Shown: piece by piece, positions 26,262 to 35,710 of the stretch
Position numbering within the stretch: position 1 is the stretch's first letter
Layout of the letters: each line of letters starts with the position of its first letter
Source of the DNA: an uncultured Prevotella sp.
Lineage (GTDB): Bacteria > Bacteroidota > Bacteroidia > Bacteroidales > Bacteroidaceae
Direction of reading: 5' to 3'
Assembly (NCBI GenBank): GCA_905234145.1
Contig: CAJOGK010000015.1
Coordinates: 1 to 64,000, forward strand
Length of the DNA stretch: 64,000 bases
Made by a program: the position numbers and the translations under genes
The notes under the pieces: model-generated
What the model was told of the DNA's origin: nothing
The model's database searches: none
Seen by the model: only the letters and a program-made list of their open reading frames with translations

Positions 26262-27833
26262 CTATTTATACAAACTTTCCGTTAAGAAATTGATTTTTAT
26301 TCTCTTTTGCAGTCCCTGTACCTCTTCCGACACAAGATGATTCTTCTCAACCTTAGAATTGATTGAACTGCCCATTGACAGACCCTGAGCGAAATAATTA
26401 TCCTCTGGATTAGGACTAAAACCGTCAAATCCTGCAATAGTTACTTCTCTTATTCCCATCGAGGCAAGAAGATTCAACAGCATCAAAGTTGGATTGTCGC
26501 AAACAATTGGATTTTCTGCCAAATATGAAGAATAATTCACTTGGATGGTTTCTGGCAGTACTTTGTGCAAATTGGAAGTCTTGATAAACTTGGCAACATT
26601 AGCCGGTTTTTCCACAAGTCTCTTCTCGTTTGTCACAAACAGATAATCGTACTTATATACATCTGACGACCTGTTGACACCAATAATAACAGGATTGTGA
26701 TTCTCAATATACGATTTCACAGTATCCAATTCTCGGACAATGCTCTTTCCCGGAGCAAGAATCAAAACAGGTCGTTCACCTATTGATTCATATAATGATT
26801 TCACATCTGTCTTGTCATCAATGTAGTTATCCATATAGCTGTTGTAATATTGCGCAGCCTTGTCTTTGGAGAAACTAATCTTATCCTCTTCAGTGATTCC
26901 ACTCAACAACTCATGAATTGATTTTACCGTAAGCGTGTTCTTTTCGGAAAAGAACAATGCATAATTGGGGTGGCAGTTGTGAATAGACGACAAATAAAAC
27001 GGCAACGAGTAGCCCCAGAACTGACGGGCAAAGATGGGCTTCAGACACTCGTCGAAAACCTCCAAGAATGGCTCAATATTATAGTTTTTGCCATAATAGC
27101 GGTTCAGATGCTTCGCAAACAGTTCTATGTTCAGATTTCCAGCACCTCGTCCCATACCGAACACACTGGCATCAATAATCATGTTATGTGAAAGCCCCTG
27201 GTCTATCATATACTTAGCATTGCTATATGCCTGCTGAAGATTGTTATGAGCGTGATAACCCAGCAATATATCAGGGCGCAAATTATTGTCAACCAGGAAA
27301 ATCAGCCTGCGGAAATCCTTCAGTTCCAACACACCAAAGCTGTCAACCACATAGAAAGCCTCAGCATGGGTAGCATTAGCCATATTGATTAACTCAATAA
27401 AATCTTTGTCGCTATAGTTCAACACTCCCATCGGCTGAATGTAATAGCGAAAGCCTTTGCTATCAAGTGCGTTTATATATTCAAATGCTTCCTTGATGTT
27501 TTTTCTATGAAAAGCCAATCGGATGATGGGGTCGTCTGGTTCTGCCTCGGGCAACAAGTCTGCGGAATATTCCCCATAGTTAATCATCACTGCATAGTCC
27601 TGATGATCTGATTTGATGTTGGAGTATGCACGGCGTACATCTTTCATGCTACTATAGCGAGCCGTGTCCTCATTACCAGATTGCACGGTACTTAGATAGC
27701 CAAGTTCCATTACCTCAACATCTGCAATCAGAACTTGATTAACCACTCGGGTAATAACATCTTTCCCGAATTCCCAGTTATTTACATAACCTCCGTCGCG
27801 CAACGTACAGTCAAGAAGTTTTATTTCACTCAT
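26262..27833 (-). CDS. aldolase (DRE-TIM metallolyase) fused to a DUF115/MptE-like domain
   Basis: A 523-residue two-domain protein. Residues 1-300 are an HMG-CoA-lyase-like barrel with LLDCTLRDGG (Asp8, Arg12, Asp13), the metal-binding HAHNN (194-198) and GMGRGAGN (226-233), as in 4-hydroxy-2-oxovalerate aldolases. Residues about 355-515 (VLILAPGKS, IIGVNRSSDVYKYDYLFVTN, LMLLNLLASMGI, IAGFDGFS) resemble DUF115/MptE-like domains seen in glycan gene clusters. It may form or split a 2-oxo acid or sugar-acid carbon skeleton for decoration of the polymer. No reaction is known to me for this fusion. Confidence 0.78.
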   Translation of the reverse strand: MSEIKLLDCTLRDGGYVNNWEFGKDVITRVVNQVLIADVEVMELGYLSTVQSGNEDTARYSSMKDVRRAYSNIKSDHQDYAVMINYGEYSADLLPEAEPDDPIIRLAFHRKNIKEAFEYINALDSKGFRYYIQPMGVLNYSDKDFIELINMANATHAEAFYVVDSFGVLELKDFRRLIFLVDNNLRPDILLGYHAHNNLQQAYSNAKYMIDQGLSHNMIIDASVFGMGRGAGNLNIELFAKHLNRYYGKNYNIEPFLEVFDECLKPIFARQFWGYSLPFYLSSIHNCHPNYALFFSEKNTLTVKSIHELLSGITEEDKISFSKDKAAQYYNSYMDNYIDDKTDVKSLYESIGERPVLILAPGKSIVRELDTVKSYIENHNPVIIGVNRSSDVYKYDYLFVTNEKRLVEKPANVAKFIKTSNLHKVLPETIQVNYSSYLAENPIVCDNPTLMLLNLLASMGIREVTIAGFDGFSPNPEDNYFAQGLSMGSSINSKVEKNHLVSEEVQGLQKRIKINFLTESLYK

Positions 27834-27868
27834 GGAATATCACTTTTGAATTACGAAAAAAAGTATGA

Positions 27869-28321
27869 TTAAGGCTGTTTTTGTTCCTGTTTGGCATTGT
27901 TGGTACCAGCCAAGCGCTCCCTCAATTGTGTTGTGGAGATTCCCTGTGTATAAGGAATATAAATCACATCACAACCGACCGTTTTAAGCTCGGCCTCGAT
28001 TTTATTCCAAACCTCGGTACCCTTCCAATCGTCACCGATGAATGCCACATCAAAATGGAGTTTGTTCCAGGCTTCCATTTTACTGCGAGTCTCGTTTTTG
28101 ACCACCTCATCAACATAACGAATGGCTCCCACTATATCAGCCCTATCTTCGTATGGAATAACTGTAGGACGGTTTTTGCAGTGCATCACCCACTCGTCGG
28201 AATGGACACCCACTACAAGAAATTCACAATATTCTTTGGCCTGGCGGAACAGGTTCAAGTGTCCTCTATGAAACATATCGAATGTTCCAACGGTAAATCC
28301 TTTTTTATACTTCTTTTCCAT
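27869..28321 (-). CDS. TagD-like cytidylyltransferase
   Basis: A 150-residue nucleotidyltransferase with GTFDMFHRGHLNL (the HxGH signature, 12-24), a KNRPTVIPYEDR region and ISTTQLRER, which corresponds to the RTEGISTT loop of glycerol-3-phosphate cytidylyltransferases. It would make a CDP-activated alcohol (glycerol, ribitol-like or another polyol/hydroxyacid phosphate). It lies between the aldolase fusion and the epimerase/LicD group; LicD-type enzymes commonly use CDP-activated donors, so the genes fit together. Confidence 0.85.
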   Translation of the reverse strand: MEKKYKKGFTVGTFDMFHRGHLNLFRQAKEYCEFLVVGVHSDEWVMHCKNRPTVIPYEDRADIVGAIRYVDEVVKNETRSKMEAWNKLHFDVAFIGDDWKGTEVWNKIEAELKTVGCDVIYIPYTQGISTTQLRERLAGTNNAKQEQKQP

Positions 28322-28330
28322 GTTATATAA

Positions 28331-29362
28331 TCAGTTTTTTGTTTTTCTCATTGATTGTATCAACTTTCCGATTGTCTCGTCAAGCGTAAAAACTGGCTGC
28401 CAACCCAAATCCATAAGTTTTGTTGCATCCATAAGCGTACAGCCTTCTTTACGATAGCCCAATTTAGCAACATCTTCAGCAACGTCAAACTTCAATTTGA
28501 TTTCGGAACCTGATACCTCAATCATTCGCTGAGCAATATCACGAATAGAGATGGCATTCTGCATATTGGTAAGATTATAAGCATTGCCATTTTGTCCGTT
28601 AGCAACAATATAAAGCATTGCAGTTGCCGCATCATCGGCATCCAGATAACTACGCACAGTACCGCCACTTGATTTAAGGACAATATCTCGATTCTCAATG
28701 ATGCAACGTGCAAACTCTGCAAAGAAGCGAGGATCCTCATACTCAACACCTGTTCCAAAAGTAGAGGTTAATCTAACAGAGTATGAATCAAAACTGTGTT
28801 GTGACGACCACATACAACACATCATCTCGCACATGCGTTTCATTTCGGCATAACAATTACGAAGTGTAAATGTATCAAGCCTACAGGGGTAATCTTCTTT
28901 AAAGGGGGTATCCTGCAACACTTCACCATAAATTTCATAAGTAGAAACAAATAAGAATACGCCCTTGCAGTGCTGAGCATTATAATCAAGTAGTTGTTTG
29001 GTACCACCTATATTGGTAAGAAAGACCCCCCCAGGATTTACCAAGTGCATCTTTTTACCGCCACTTATTCCCGCACAGTGTACAATTGCATCATAATGGC
29101 CCACATCAGGGACTTGACCATCTTCAACATCCCACCGACTCATCTTAATTCCTTCAGGTATTGTAGGAAAAGCCCAATTTAGTTTTTTTTCATTCCTGTA
29201 TAGCCCAATTCCCTTGATGCTAGAATCGTATTCAGTATGTAGAGTTGAAATAAGCGCAATTAGTCTTGCCCCAATTAGTCCAGAGGCACCACTAACCATA
29301 ATAGTCTTGCCTTTCAGTTTTCCAGCAAGAAACTTTAATTGATGATTTAACTGTAAATTCAT
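28331..29362 (-). CDS. NAD-dependent epimerase/dehydratase family protein
   Basis: A 343-residue extended SDR. The NAD-binding motif is MVSGASGLIGARLIA (about 22-36), a Ser-containing FVSTYEIYGE is present, and the active-site Tyr/Lys lie in NCYAEMKRMCE. The C-terminal LMDATKLMDLGWQP is typical of sugar-nucleotide epimerases and dehydratases. It overlaps the LicD gene by four bases. Its product is not predictable. Confidence 0.85.
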   Translation of the reverse strand: MNLQLNHQLKFLAGKLKGKTIMVSGASGLIGARLIALISTLHTEYDSSIKGIGLYRNEKKLNWAFPTIPEGIKMSRWDVEDGQVPDVGHYDAIVHCAGISGGKKMHLVNPGGVFLTNIGGTKQLLDYNAQHCKGVFLFVSTYEIYGEVLQDTPFKEDYPCRLDTFTLRNCYAEMKRMCEMMCCMWSSQHSFDSYSVRLTSTFGTGVEYEDPRFFAEFARCIIENRDIVLKSSGGTVRSYLDADDAATAMLYIVANGQNGNAYNLTNMQNAISIRDIAQRMIEVSGSEIKLKFDVAEDVAKLGYRKEGCTLMDATKLMDLGWQPVFTLDETIGKLIQSMRKTKN

Positions 29363-30279
29363 TGACGGCTCTTTTTATAGGTTTCCAAAAATTCCTTGTA
29401 TGGAATGTCAGCATTGAAAATAGCTCCACCATGATGCAACCCCCTCTGTTCAATCGGAGGTAGTTTCATATAATCACCGTACATTACTTTTAGAAACCTG
29501 TCATATCCAACGGGAACTGGGAACTTGAAATCTTCAAAATCCCAATCTATCGCACTTATAAAATCTTCAGCATACCACAATTTCCTTGAATAACTGATTA
29601 CTGCTGTCGAACCAACTGTCACAAATTCTGTTTTGTAACCATTACACTCCTGCGCAATCTTGTCTAATTCCCTCATTGTGTCGAACGGATCACGACCACA
29701 ATAGTTTTTTACTCTTTTTTGGTCTTTCTCTGACAAATATGGATTAGACATTCTCATGTATGTGGAATTATCCAGATTCAATTCCTTAATTTTTGCATAC
29801 CGTTCTTCGCCACCATTAATATCCCAGTTGTCAATTGGAAAGATTGAGAGCCACATTCCGTGATTAAAATTCTGATAACAAAACATCTGATTCAATGCAG
29901 TTGTATTGGAATTTCTAATCTTTGCGAAAGAATAAAAATAGCCATCATCAGTGTACGGGGTCTGCAAAAAATATGGGTGAGAGAATTCGTTACTTAATGT
30001 CACAAACTTGTTATAATCTTCCCTTGGCATAAGTACATCTACATCATCGTCCCAGGGGATAAATCCTTTATGTCTAATTGCACCAAGTAGAGAACCTGCT
30101 TCTAAAAAATAGGTGAAATTATGTTTTTTACATACTTCATCAAATGTCAACATGAGATCAAGCAGAATCGTCCAGATCTTTTTTCGATCCGTTGTCACCA
30201 AGAACTCATTCCGGACTTCTTCTTTGAGAAAATCCTCTTTAATTATACCTTTTTGCAGGATTCTTTCTATTTCTGTCAT
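29359..30279 (-). CDS. LicD family phosphotransferase
   Basis: A 306-residue cytosolic LicD protein, with FLEAGSLLGAIRHKGFIPW followed by WDDDVDVLMPREDY (76-88), whose Asp residues bind metal in the nucleotidyltransferase-like fold. LicD-type enzymes move phosphocholine or another phospho-alcohol from a CDP donor to a glycan. The TagD-like gene two genes downstream is the obvious donor maker. No choline kinase or LicC gene is present, so phosphocholine is not the favoured substrate. Confidence 0.9.
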   Translation of the reverse strand: MTEIERILQKGIIKEDFLKEEVRNEFLVTTDRKKIWTILLDLMLTFDEVCKKHNFTYFLEAGSLLGAIRHKGFIPWDDDVDVLMPREDYNKFVTLSNEFSHPYFLQTPYTDDGYFYSFAKIRNSNTTALNQMFCYQNFNHGMWLSIFPIDNWDINGGEERYAKIKELNLDNSTYMRMSNPYLSEKDQKRVKNYCGRDPFDTMRELDKIAQECNGYKTEFVTVGSTAVISYSRKLWYAEDFISAIDWDFEDFKFPVPVGYDRFLKVMYGDYMKLPPIEQRGLHHGGAIFNADIPYKEFLETYKKSRQ

Positions 30280-30281
30280 AA

Positions 30282-31148
30282 TTATATAGATTTAAACAAT
30301 TCTTCTATCATTTCATCTTTTAAAATCGCAGGTTTCCAGCCTGTATCTTCCATGAGCTTAGTGCAGTCCATACCTGCGCAAACCTCAGTGCCATTATCTG
30401 CCACGTCAAATGAAACATCGTAACCGAGTTTAGTTCCTATTGTTTTCACAGTTTCTGCATATTCAAGCAAGGAATACTGGCATCCAATACCTATATTATA
30501 AGTCGTCTCTCTTATTTCAGGTGCGAGATTTGCTATTGCAGCCAATCCTGATGCAGCATCTTTCACATCCAGTAAGGCTGCATATTGGTTTGGTGCTGTC
30601 ACCGTAAACGACTCTCCTGCTTTTGCTTTTTTTACAAAGAAATACAAAAAACGCTGAGGCATCACTAAACTTGCCAAACGCACATTGACAATATGAGGAA
30701 TTGCAGAGAGTCTAAACATCTTTTCGGTCGCATACTTGGCCATGCTATATAAATCAATGGGAGCAATGGGTGATTCCTCTGTTGACAATATGCCCTTAGG
30801 CATACGTTTATACACACCTTGCGAAGAAATATTAATGACCATATTCACTTTCAAATCCACAAAACGATTAATCATCCTTTCTGTGAAATCAAATGTCTGC
30901 GCTAATAATTCTGGGTCGTGACTTCTCGCAAAAGCACAATTGATTACCACATCAACTTTTTGGAAATCTTCCTTAAATAGACCGTCCAAATGATACAAAC
31001 TCAATTTTTCATCTTGCGGCAACTCATTAGCCTTATCATCTGGACGGCCTCCGATTGCGATGACATTCACATCATTCAATTTCAGAAGCTCTCTGACTAC
31101 ATGATGACCAAGGAAACCTGTAGCTCCTGTAACAAGTATTGTTCTCAT
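30282..31148 (-). CDS. NAD-dependent epimerase/reductase family protein
   Basis: A 288-residue SDR with VTGATGFLGHHVVREL at the N-terminus, the INISSQGVYKR Ser segment and YSMAKYATEK for Tyr/Lys. The C-terminal LMEDTGWKPAIL resembles that of its neighbour at 28331-29362, suggesting the two are divergent relatives acting on related substrates. Two bases separate it from licD. Probably a reductase or epimerase of a nucleotide sugar or related compound. Confidence 0.85.
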   Translation of the reverse strand: MRTILVTGATGFLGHHVVRELLKLNDVNVIAIGGRPDDKANELPQDEKLSLYHLDGLFKEDFQKVDVVINCAFARSHDPELLAQTFDFTERMINRFVDLKVNMVINISSQGVYKRMPKGILSTEESPIAPIDLYSMAKYATEKMFRLSAIPHIVNVRLASLVMPQRFLYFFVKKAKAGESFTVTAPNQYAALLDVKDAASGLAAIANLAPEIRETTYNIGIGCQYSLLEYAETVKTIGTKLGYDVSFDVADNGTEVCAGMDCTKLMEDTGWKPAILKDEMIEELFKSI

Positions 31149-31158
31149 ATCGTGACTT

Positions 31159-32439
31159 TTAAATTACATATCCTTCAATATCGCTGTATTCAATACCTGG
31201 CAGCAGCAATTCTTCACCATTTTCACCAATAATGTGGATGGTCTTGTCAATACGCTGCATCGTAGGTAGCAAATCGTCTTTAGTTGGCACAGATCCTAAC
31301 ACACGCACTGTGATTTGCGCCAATAGGCCACGCATCTGCTCTGTGATGGCCTCTCCAGGAATATGGGCCAATACAGCATCTTCCACCTCAGCCATCTGTT
31401 TTACCTCATCAACACCCGTTATCTCTTTGATGGTACCAGGTGAACAGAGGCAAGAGACATTAAACGCCGGTGTCTTGAATTCAGGTATTGCCTTTTCAGC
31501 GATGCTTTCTTCTCCCATTCTGCCAGTCAGGGCAAAGCAGATCATCATCTCCAACGGATTGTAGCCGCAGACACGCTCAAGTATCTTATACTCCAAAGAA
31601 CCTGTCAGTCTGAAGCCAAGATCATATACATAGCATGTGCCGTCCTCCACCTTACACTGCATGAACATCATGCCATCTTTGATGCCCAAATGTCGGAACA
31701 TACGTTTACAATTCTCCTCTACCTCTTCTCTATATTTAGGAAGATAAACAGAAGGGAATGTATAACCAACTGGTAGAGGTATTACGTCATCACCTTGATT
31801 GTGCTTCACATGTCGATTGGCAAGTCCTGACAGATAGTAGTTACCATCTTGGAATGTCCAGAAGACAGTTACCTCGCGACCTCCCATGTATCGTTCTATC
31901 AAGACCTTTCCTGTCTTGCTGGCTTTACGTCCTGTCTCAACAGCTGTTTCCAGCTCCTCTCGATTATGACAGATTGTTATTCCACGAGATCCACTGCTAT
32001 CCACTGGCTTTACCAGGACAGGGAACTTTATATCCGTGTCATTAATATCATACTCTGGTATGGTCGGTACTCCAAACTGGCGGCATAATGCCTTGTATTG
32101 GTCTTTGGCTATCAGCGTTTCAAACTGCTCTTTTGTTCCATAACAGGGTAACCCTGCTTTTTTACAAATATCCGCATAAAAGGGCAACAGCATATCATTG
32201 AATCCAACAAAGACACCGTCAATACTATAATCCTTAATGACATTTACAACAGCATCAATGTCTGTGACGCTAACTTCTATCGCATCATCTGCGATGGCTT
32301 TAGCTGGAGATTTCTCAACTGGATAATAATCTGCAACAAAAGTAACGATCCCCATCTCCCTGGCTTTACGCACGATCTCACACGATATGCGCATACCACC
32401 CATAATGAGCAGTCTCTTCCCTTGTAAACTTGTATTCAT
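31159..32439 (-). CDS. ATP-grasp ligase
   Basis: A 426-residue ATP-grasp enzyme. A Rossmann-like pre-domain (LLIMGGMRISCEIVRKAREMG split across 11-31) is followed by LVKPVDSSGSRGI and metal-binding CYVYDLGFRLTGSLEYK. These carboxylate-amine or carboxylate-thiol ligases make peptide-like bonds with ATP. It overlaps the next upstream gene by four bases, and a second ATP-grasp (33383-34594) lies just beyond. Together they could add amino acids to a carboxylated sugar such as the uronic acid made by this locus. Substrates unknown. Confidence 0.86.
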   Translation of the reverse strand: MNTSLQGKRLLIMGGMRISCEIVRKAREMGIVTFVADYYPVEKSPAKAIADDAIEVSVTDIDAVVNVIKDYSIDGVFVGFNDMLLPFYADICKKAGLPCYGTKEQFETLIAKDQYKALCRQFGVPTIPEYDINDTDIKFPVLVKPVDSSGSRGITICHNREELETAVETGRKASKTGKVLIERYMGGREVTVFWTFQDGNYYLSGLANRHVKHNQGDDVIPLPVGYTFPSVYLPKYREEVEENCKRMFRHLGIKDGMMFMQCKVEDGTCYVYDLGFRLTGSLEYKILERVCGYNPLEMMICFALTGRMGEESIAEKAIPEFKTPAFNVSCLCSPGTIKEITGVDEVKQMAEVEDAVLAHIPGEAITEQMRGLLAQITVRVLGSVPTKDDLLPTMQRIDKTIHIIGENGEELLLPGIEYSDIEGYVI

Positions 32440-33383
32440 TTAATAATCAATGTAATAATCCTGTTCATATCTTCTTCCCCATACCGCTGGTCAATCGGCA
32501 ATGGCAGCATCTGGCATGCAAGGAAGTATTCAACATCATCTTTATTTGTCCATTCCAACACATTGGGCCAATAGCGGGCGACAAATATTTTGTTTTCAAT
32601 CAGTCTTTCGCGCAAGCCATTGGTAGGTGTAAGATAAGGATAAACCATTGGTACGGCATCTTCTTCCAGTGACAGGCTAAGCGTGTTGCTCCCGCCAAGT
32701 GCAGCGTGTAACTGCTGGTAATTGGCTCTACGCTTCTGAGCGATTTGTTCATAGTCAATCCCTTGCATCATACGATGAGTAAGTTCAGACATTCGCCTGA
32801 TAGGCTGGCCTGCCAAAGCCTTTGTCGTTTCCCTGAAATCACCATAGCCTGCTTCTGCCCCTACATCTATTCTCTTTGTGAGTGATGTCATCCTGTCGAA
32901 TGACAAGTCTTGTTCAAGCTCCTCATCTAACTTTTTTTCTGTGTAGAGATATGCCCCATCAGGTACGCCAAAGAACTTACGGCAAGTATAGAACGTATCA
33001 ATTCCTGCAATAGGCATGGCATAGAATGCCTGCGTATTGTCAATAATCAAGCGTTCCCCTATTTTCTCTGCCAGCTGTTCTACATAGCGTTGCTTCAATC
33101 CATAATAGTTGACATAAAGCAGAGCCTCGTCAGCCGTCAAAATGAACCTATCCCTAATTTCAAAGTTGATATCTATATGATAGAACTCATAAGGAATGCC
33201 AAGTTTCATAAAAGGCTCGAGCACGACCCCACAAGTATAGTAAGGTAAATAAACTTTCTTATATCCTCGTGCTTTCAGAATATACTCCAAACAATTGCGA
33301 CCAGTGTTTAATCTGATAGCATCCTTGTGGTATTCCTTACCTTTCGGGAGTTCCAAACTGAAATATCCGCCTATTGGTTCCAT
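32436..33383 (-). CDS. degenerate DegT-like PLP-dependent protein
   Basis: A 315-residue fold type I PLP protein, shorter than regular DegT aminotransferases. YLPYYTCGVV and LIIDNTQAF (Asp115) match cofactor-binding regions, and Lys136 in FYTCRKFFGVPDGAYL is the probable Schiff-base lysine. It is wedged between two ATP-grasp genes with one-base and four-base overlaps, which strongly suggests a shared pathway. Whether it is an aminotransferase or performs another PLP reaction is open. Confidence 0.75.
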   Translation of the reverse strand: MEPIGGYFSLELPKGKEYHKDAIRLNTGRNCLEYILKARGYKKVYLPYYTCGVVLEPFMKLGIPYEFYHIDINFEIRDRFILTADEALLYVNYYGLKQRYVEQLAEKIGERLIIDNTQAFYAMPIAGIDTFYTCRKFFGVPDGAYLYTEKKLDEELEQDLSFDRMTSLTKRIDVGAEAGYGDFRETTKALAGQPIRRMSELTHRMMQGIDYEQIAQKRRANYQQLHAALGGSNTLSLSLEEDAVPMVYPYLTPTNGLRERLIENKIFVARYWPNVLEWTNKDDVEYFLACQMLPLPIDQRYGEEDMNRIITLIIK

Positions 33384-34594
33384 TATTCAATTATTATTTT
33401 TAACCACTCCTTTTGGTGTATAAGCGCATCATCCATCTGTTGTCGAGTATCAAAACGGAGGAACAATGTTCCTATCGCATTATTTGCACCTGAGAATGGC
33501 TCAACGCTATCCCCTGTATTCACTCTTATTTCCTTTTCAACTATCTCGCCAATAAACGAATCAAGTATTTCTACATTCTTAAATCTACCTGCTTTATCAC
33601 TATGGAGTACTAAAATACAATAGTGACCTTTATAATTGGGTTCGTGAACCATTGGTATGGTTTCACCTATTGTTTTTGATACTTCAGCATCTATAATATC
33701 CACATCTGTGGCATAATTCAGTATTTCAGCAAGTCTGTTGCCGCCCGCTCGTGGTGACACCTCCATTAGATATACCTTTCCATCCTTACAAACGCGCCAT
33801 TCTACATTAAAGAGCCCAGTCCTAAAATTAAGAAGATGTCCCAGTCGTTGAAGCTGTTGCTTCACATCATCGAGTATATAATCGTGTTTATCTGCTGGCC
33901 AGCATTCTGCTGATGGTGTATACGGGTTTGTTGCCTCTGCATCGAAATATTGGTCATAGAATGCATTGTATTTTAACTCGCCATTAACATAGAAGCTTTC
34001 TGCCCCGGAGGAAAGACCTTCTTTTTCCAAAAAATCCTCTATTATAAAGTGACCATTATGAGATTCATCCAATGCATGAGCAATAGCCTTTGGCAAATCT
34101 TTGGGATCATCGACTCTTGATACGCCCTTGCTTCCTGCTGAATCGACAGGCTTTACTATGACAGGCCAGTTGAAGTAATCAACATCCTTGATTGCATCCT
34201 CTGAACTTACATAACCTTTGGCATGAGGTGCATTGAATCCATTGTCTGTTAAGAACTGGCGGAAACGGGATTTGTCCTGAAGGATACTAGCTGCCTCGTA
34301 TGAGCAGGTAAAGGGTAATCCCATTTGTTCAGCAACGTATGCTGCAGTTACTACGCCTGGATCTACTGCGTAGGAAAGAATACCGTCAATCTTGAGCTCC
34401 TTAGCCAAGGCAAGTACTTTCTCCTTGTCCCTTTCAAGGATGCTCACATTGTGGTATTCATCGGAATATTTATGGGCTATGTTGTTGGGCAGATAATCCA
34501 CCGTAATAACATAGATGCCATGCTTATGGGCAGCCTCTATAGCCGGTAGCAAATAGCGAATGCCCCCAAGGAGCATGAGTTTCTTTTGTGCCAT
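33383..34594 (-). CDS. ATP-grasp ligase
   Basis: A 403-residue ATP-grasp enzyme: a LMLLGGIRYLLPAIEAA pre-domain, PVIVKPVDSAGSKGV for ATP binding, and metal-site residues in VEWRVCKDGKVYLMEVSPR then AGGNRL. It is only distantly similar to the other ATP-grasp gene here, so the two probably have different substrates. It overlaps both neighbours by one base, tying it to the DegT-like gene before and after. Confidence 0.87.
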   Translation of the reverse strand: MAQKKLMLLGGIRYLLPAIEAAHKHGIYVITVDYLPNNIAHKYSDEYHNVSILERDKEKVLALAKELKIDGILSYAVDPGVVTAAYVAEQMGLPFTCSYEAASILQDKSRFRQFLTDNGFNAPHAKGYVSSEDAIKDVDYFNWPVIVKPVDSAGSKGVSRVDDPKDLPKAIAHALDESHNGHFIIEDFLEKEGLSSGAESFYVNGELKYNAFYDQYFDAEATNPYTPSAECWPADKHDYILDDVKQQLQRLGHLLNFRTGLFNVEWRVCKDGKVYLMEVSPRAGGNRLAEILNYATDVDIIDAEVSKTIGETIPMVHEPNYKGHYCILVLHSDKAGRFKNVEILDSFIGEIVEKEIRVNTGDSVEPFSGANNAIGTLFLRFDTRQQMDDALIHQKEWLKIIIE

Positions 34595-35703
34595 TATTTA
34601 ACAATCAAACTAAGTATGCGCTCCAAATCGCCCTCACTCAACTCGTGGTGCATGGGGAGGCATATCACCTCGTTGGCAATCCTGGTAGCAACAGGCAAAT
34701 TTGCTGGTGCGGCACTTGGAAGGCCACGGTATGTCGAGAACTCGCTTATTAATGGATAGAAATATCTTCTGCCAAGCACGTTCTTTTCCTTCATCTCGAA
34801 ATATAACTGGTCACGGGTCTTGCCATACTCCTCGGCATTGATGAAGATGGGGAAATAGCTATAGTTGTGACGAACACCTGGCATATCTTCAAAGAAACGG
34901 ATGCCAGGGACATTACGCAGGGCCTCACGATACTTTTGTGCGACCTTCTGGCGGTTTGCAATAGCTGCATCCACTTGTTTCAAGTTAAGCAAGCCGTATG
35001 CGGCACGAACTTCATCGACCTTGCTGTTGATGCCGGGGGCAACCACGGTTGTCTCACCAGCAAAGCCGAAGTTCTTCAGGTAATCAATACGCTTCTTGGT
35101 CTGCTCGTCATGCATCACCAATGCACCGCCTTCAAGGGTATTGTAAACCTTGGTTGCATGGAAGCTTAGCGTACTCATATCGCCTGCGTTCAGAATGCTC
35201 TCGCCATCCACCTCAACACCGAATGCATGAGCTGCATCATAGATAACCTTCAGGCCGTACTTATCTGCAATTGCTTGTATCTCTCTCATCTTGACTGGTT
35301 TCCCATAGCAATGAACAGGCATAATGGCCGTGGTCTTTGGAGTGATGGCAGCCTCTATCTTATCGGGATCTATGCCACATGTTTCTTCCTCAATATCCAC
35401 AAACACTGGCTTACAACCATTCCACCAAATGCTATGTGTAGTAGCAACAAAGCTATATGGTGTGGTGATTACCTCGCCTGTGATACGCAATGCCTGTAAA
35501 GCGGTCAGCAACGGCAATGTACCATTGGTAAACAGACTGATATAGGGAACCTTCAGGTATTCTGCAAGGGCTTTCTCCAACTGCTTGTGGAACTGGCCGT
35601 TGTTGGTTATCCACTTGCTTGCCCAAATCTCCTTCAGCATTTCATTGAACTCGTCGAGATTGGGCAGCAACGGCGAGGTGACGGTAATTGTATCTTTTTT
35701 CAT
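34594..35703 (-). CDS. DegT/DnrJ/EryC1 dTDP-sugar aminotransferase
   Basis: A 369-residue PLP aminotransferase. The lysine is Lys185 in LSFHATKVYNTLEGG, and Asp156 (YDAAHA) holds the pyridine nitrogen. FHATKxxNTxEGG is typical of enzymes that aminate dTDP-4-keto- or 3-keto-6-deoxy sugars (VioA/FdtB/QdtB group). It directly follows rfbA, so a dTDP-amino-dideoxy sugar is likely. The 4,6-dehydratase rfbB expected in between is not in the window and may be encoded elsewhere. Confidence 0.9.
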   Translation of the reverse strand: MKKDTITVTSPLLPNLDEFNEMLKEIWASKWITNNGQFHKQLEKALAEYLKVPYISLFTNGTLPLLTALQALRITGEVITTPYSFVATTHSIWWNGCKPVFVDIEEETCGIDPDKIEAAITPKTTAIMPVHCYGKPVKMREIQAIADKYGLKVIYDAAHAFGVEVDGESILNAGDMSTLSFHATKVYNTLEGGALVMHDEQTKKRIDYLKNFGFAGETTVVAPGINSKVDEVRAAYGLLNLKQVDAAIANRQKVAQKYREALRNVPGIRFFEDMPGVRHNYSYFPIFINAEEYGKTRDQLYFEMKEKNVLGRRYFYPLISEFSTYRGLPSAAPANLPVATRIANEVICLPMHHELSEGDLERILSLIVK

Positions 35704-35710
35704 ATTTCTA

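Noticed and set aside
28331..31148. One of the two SDR genes as the missing dTDP-glucose 4,6-dehydratase
   Set aside because: Their sequences lack the RmlB-type length and motif layout; they look like other epimerases or reductases.
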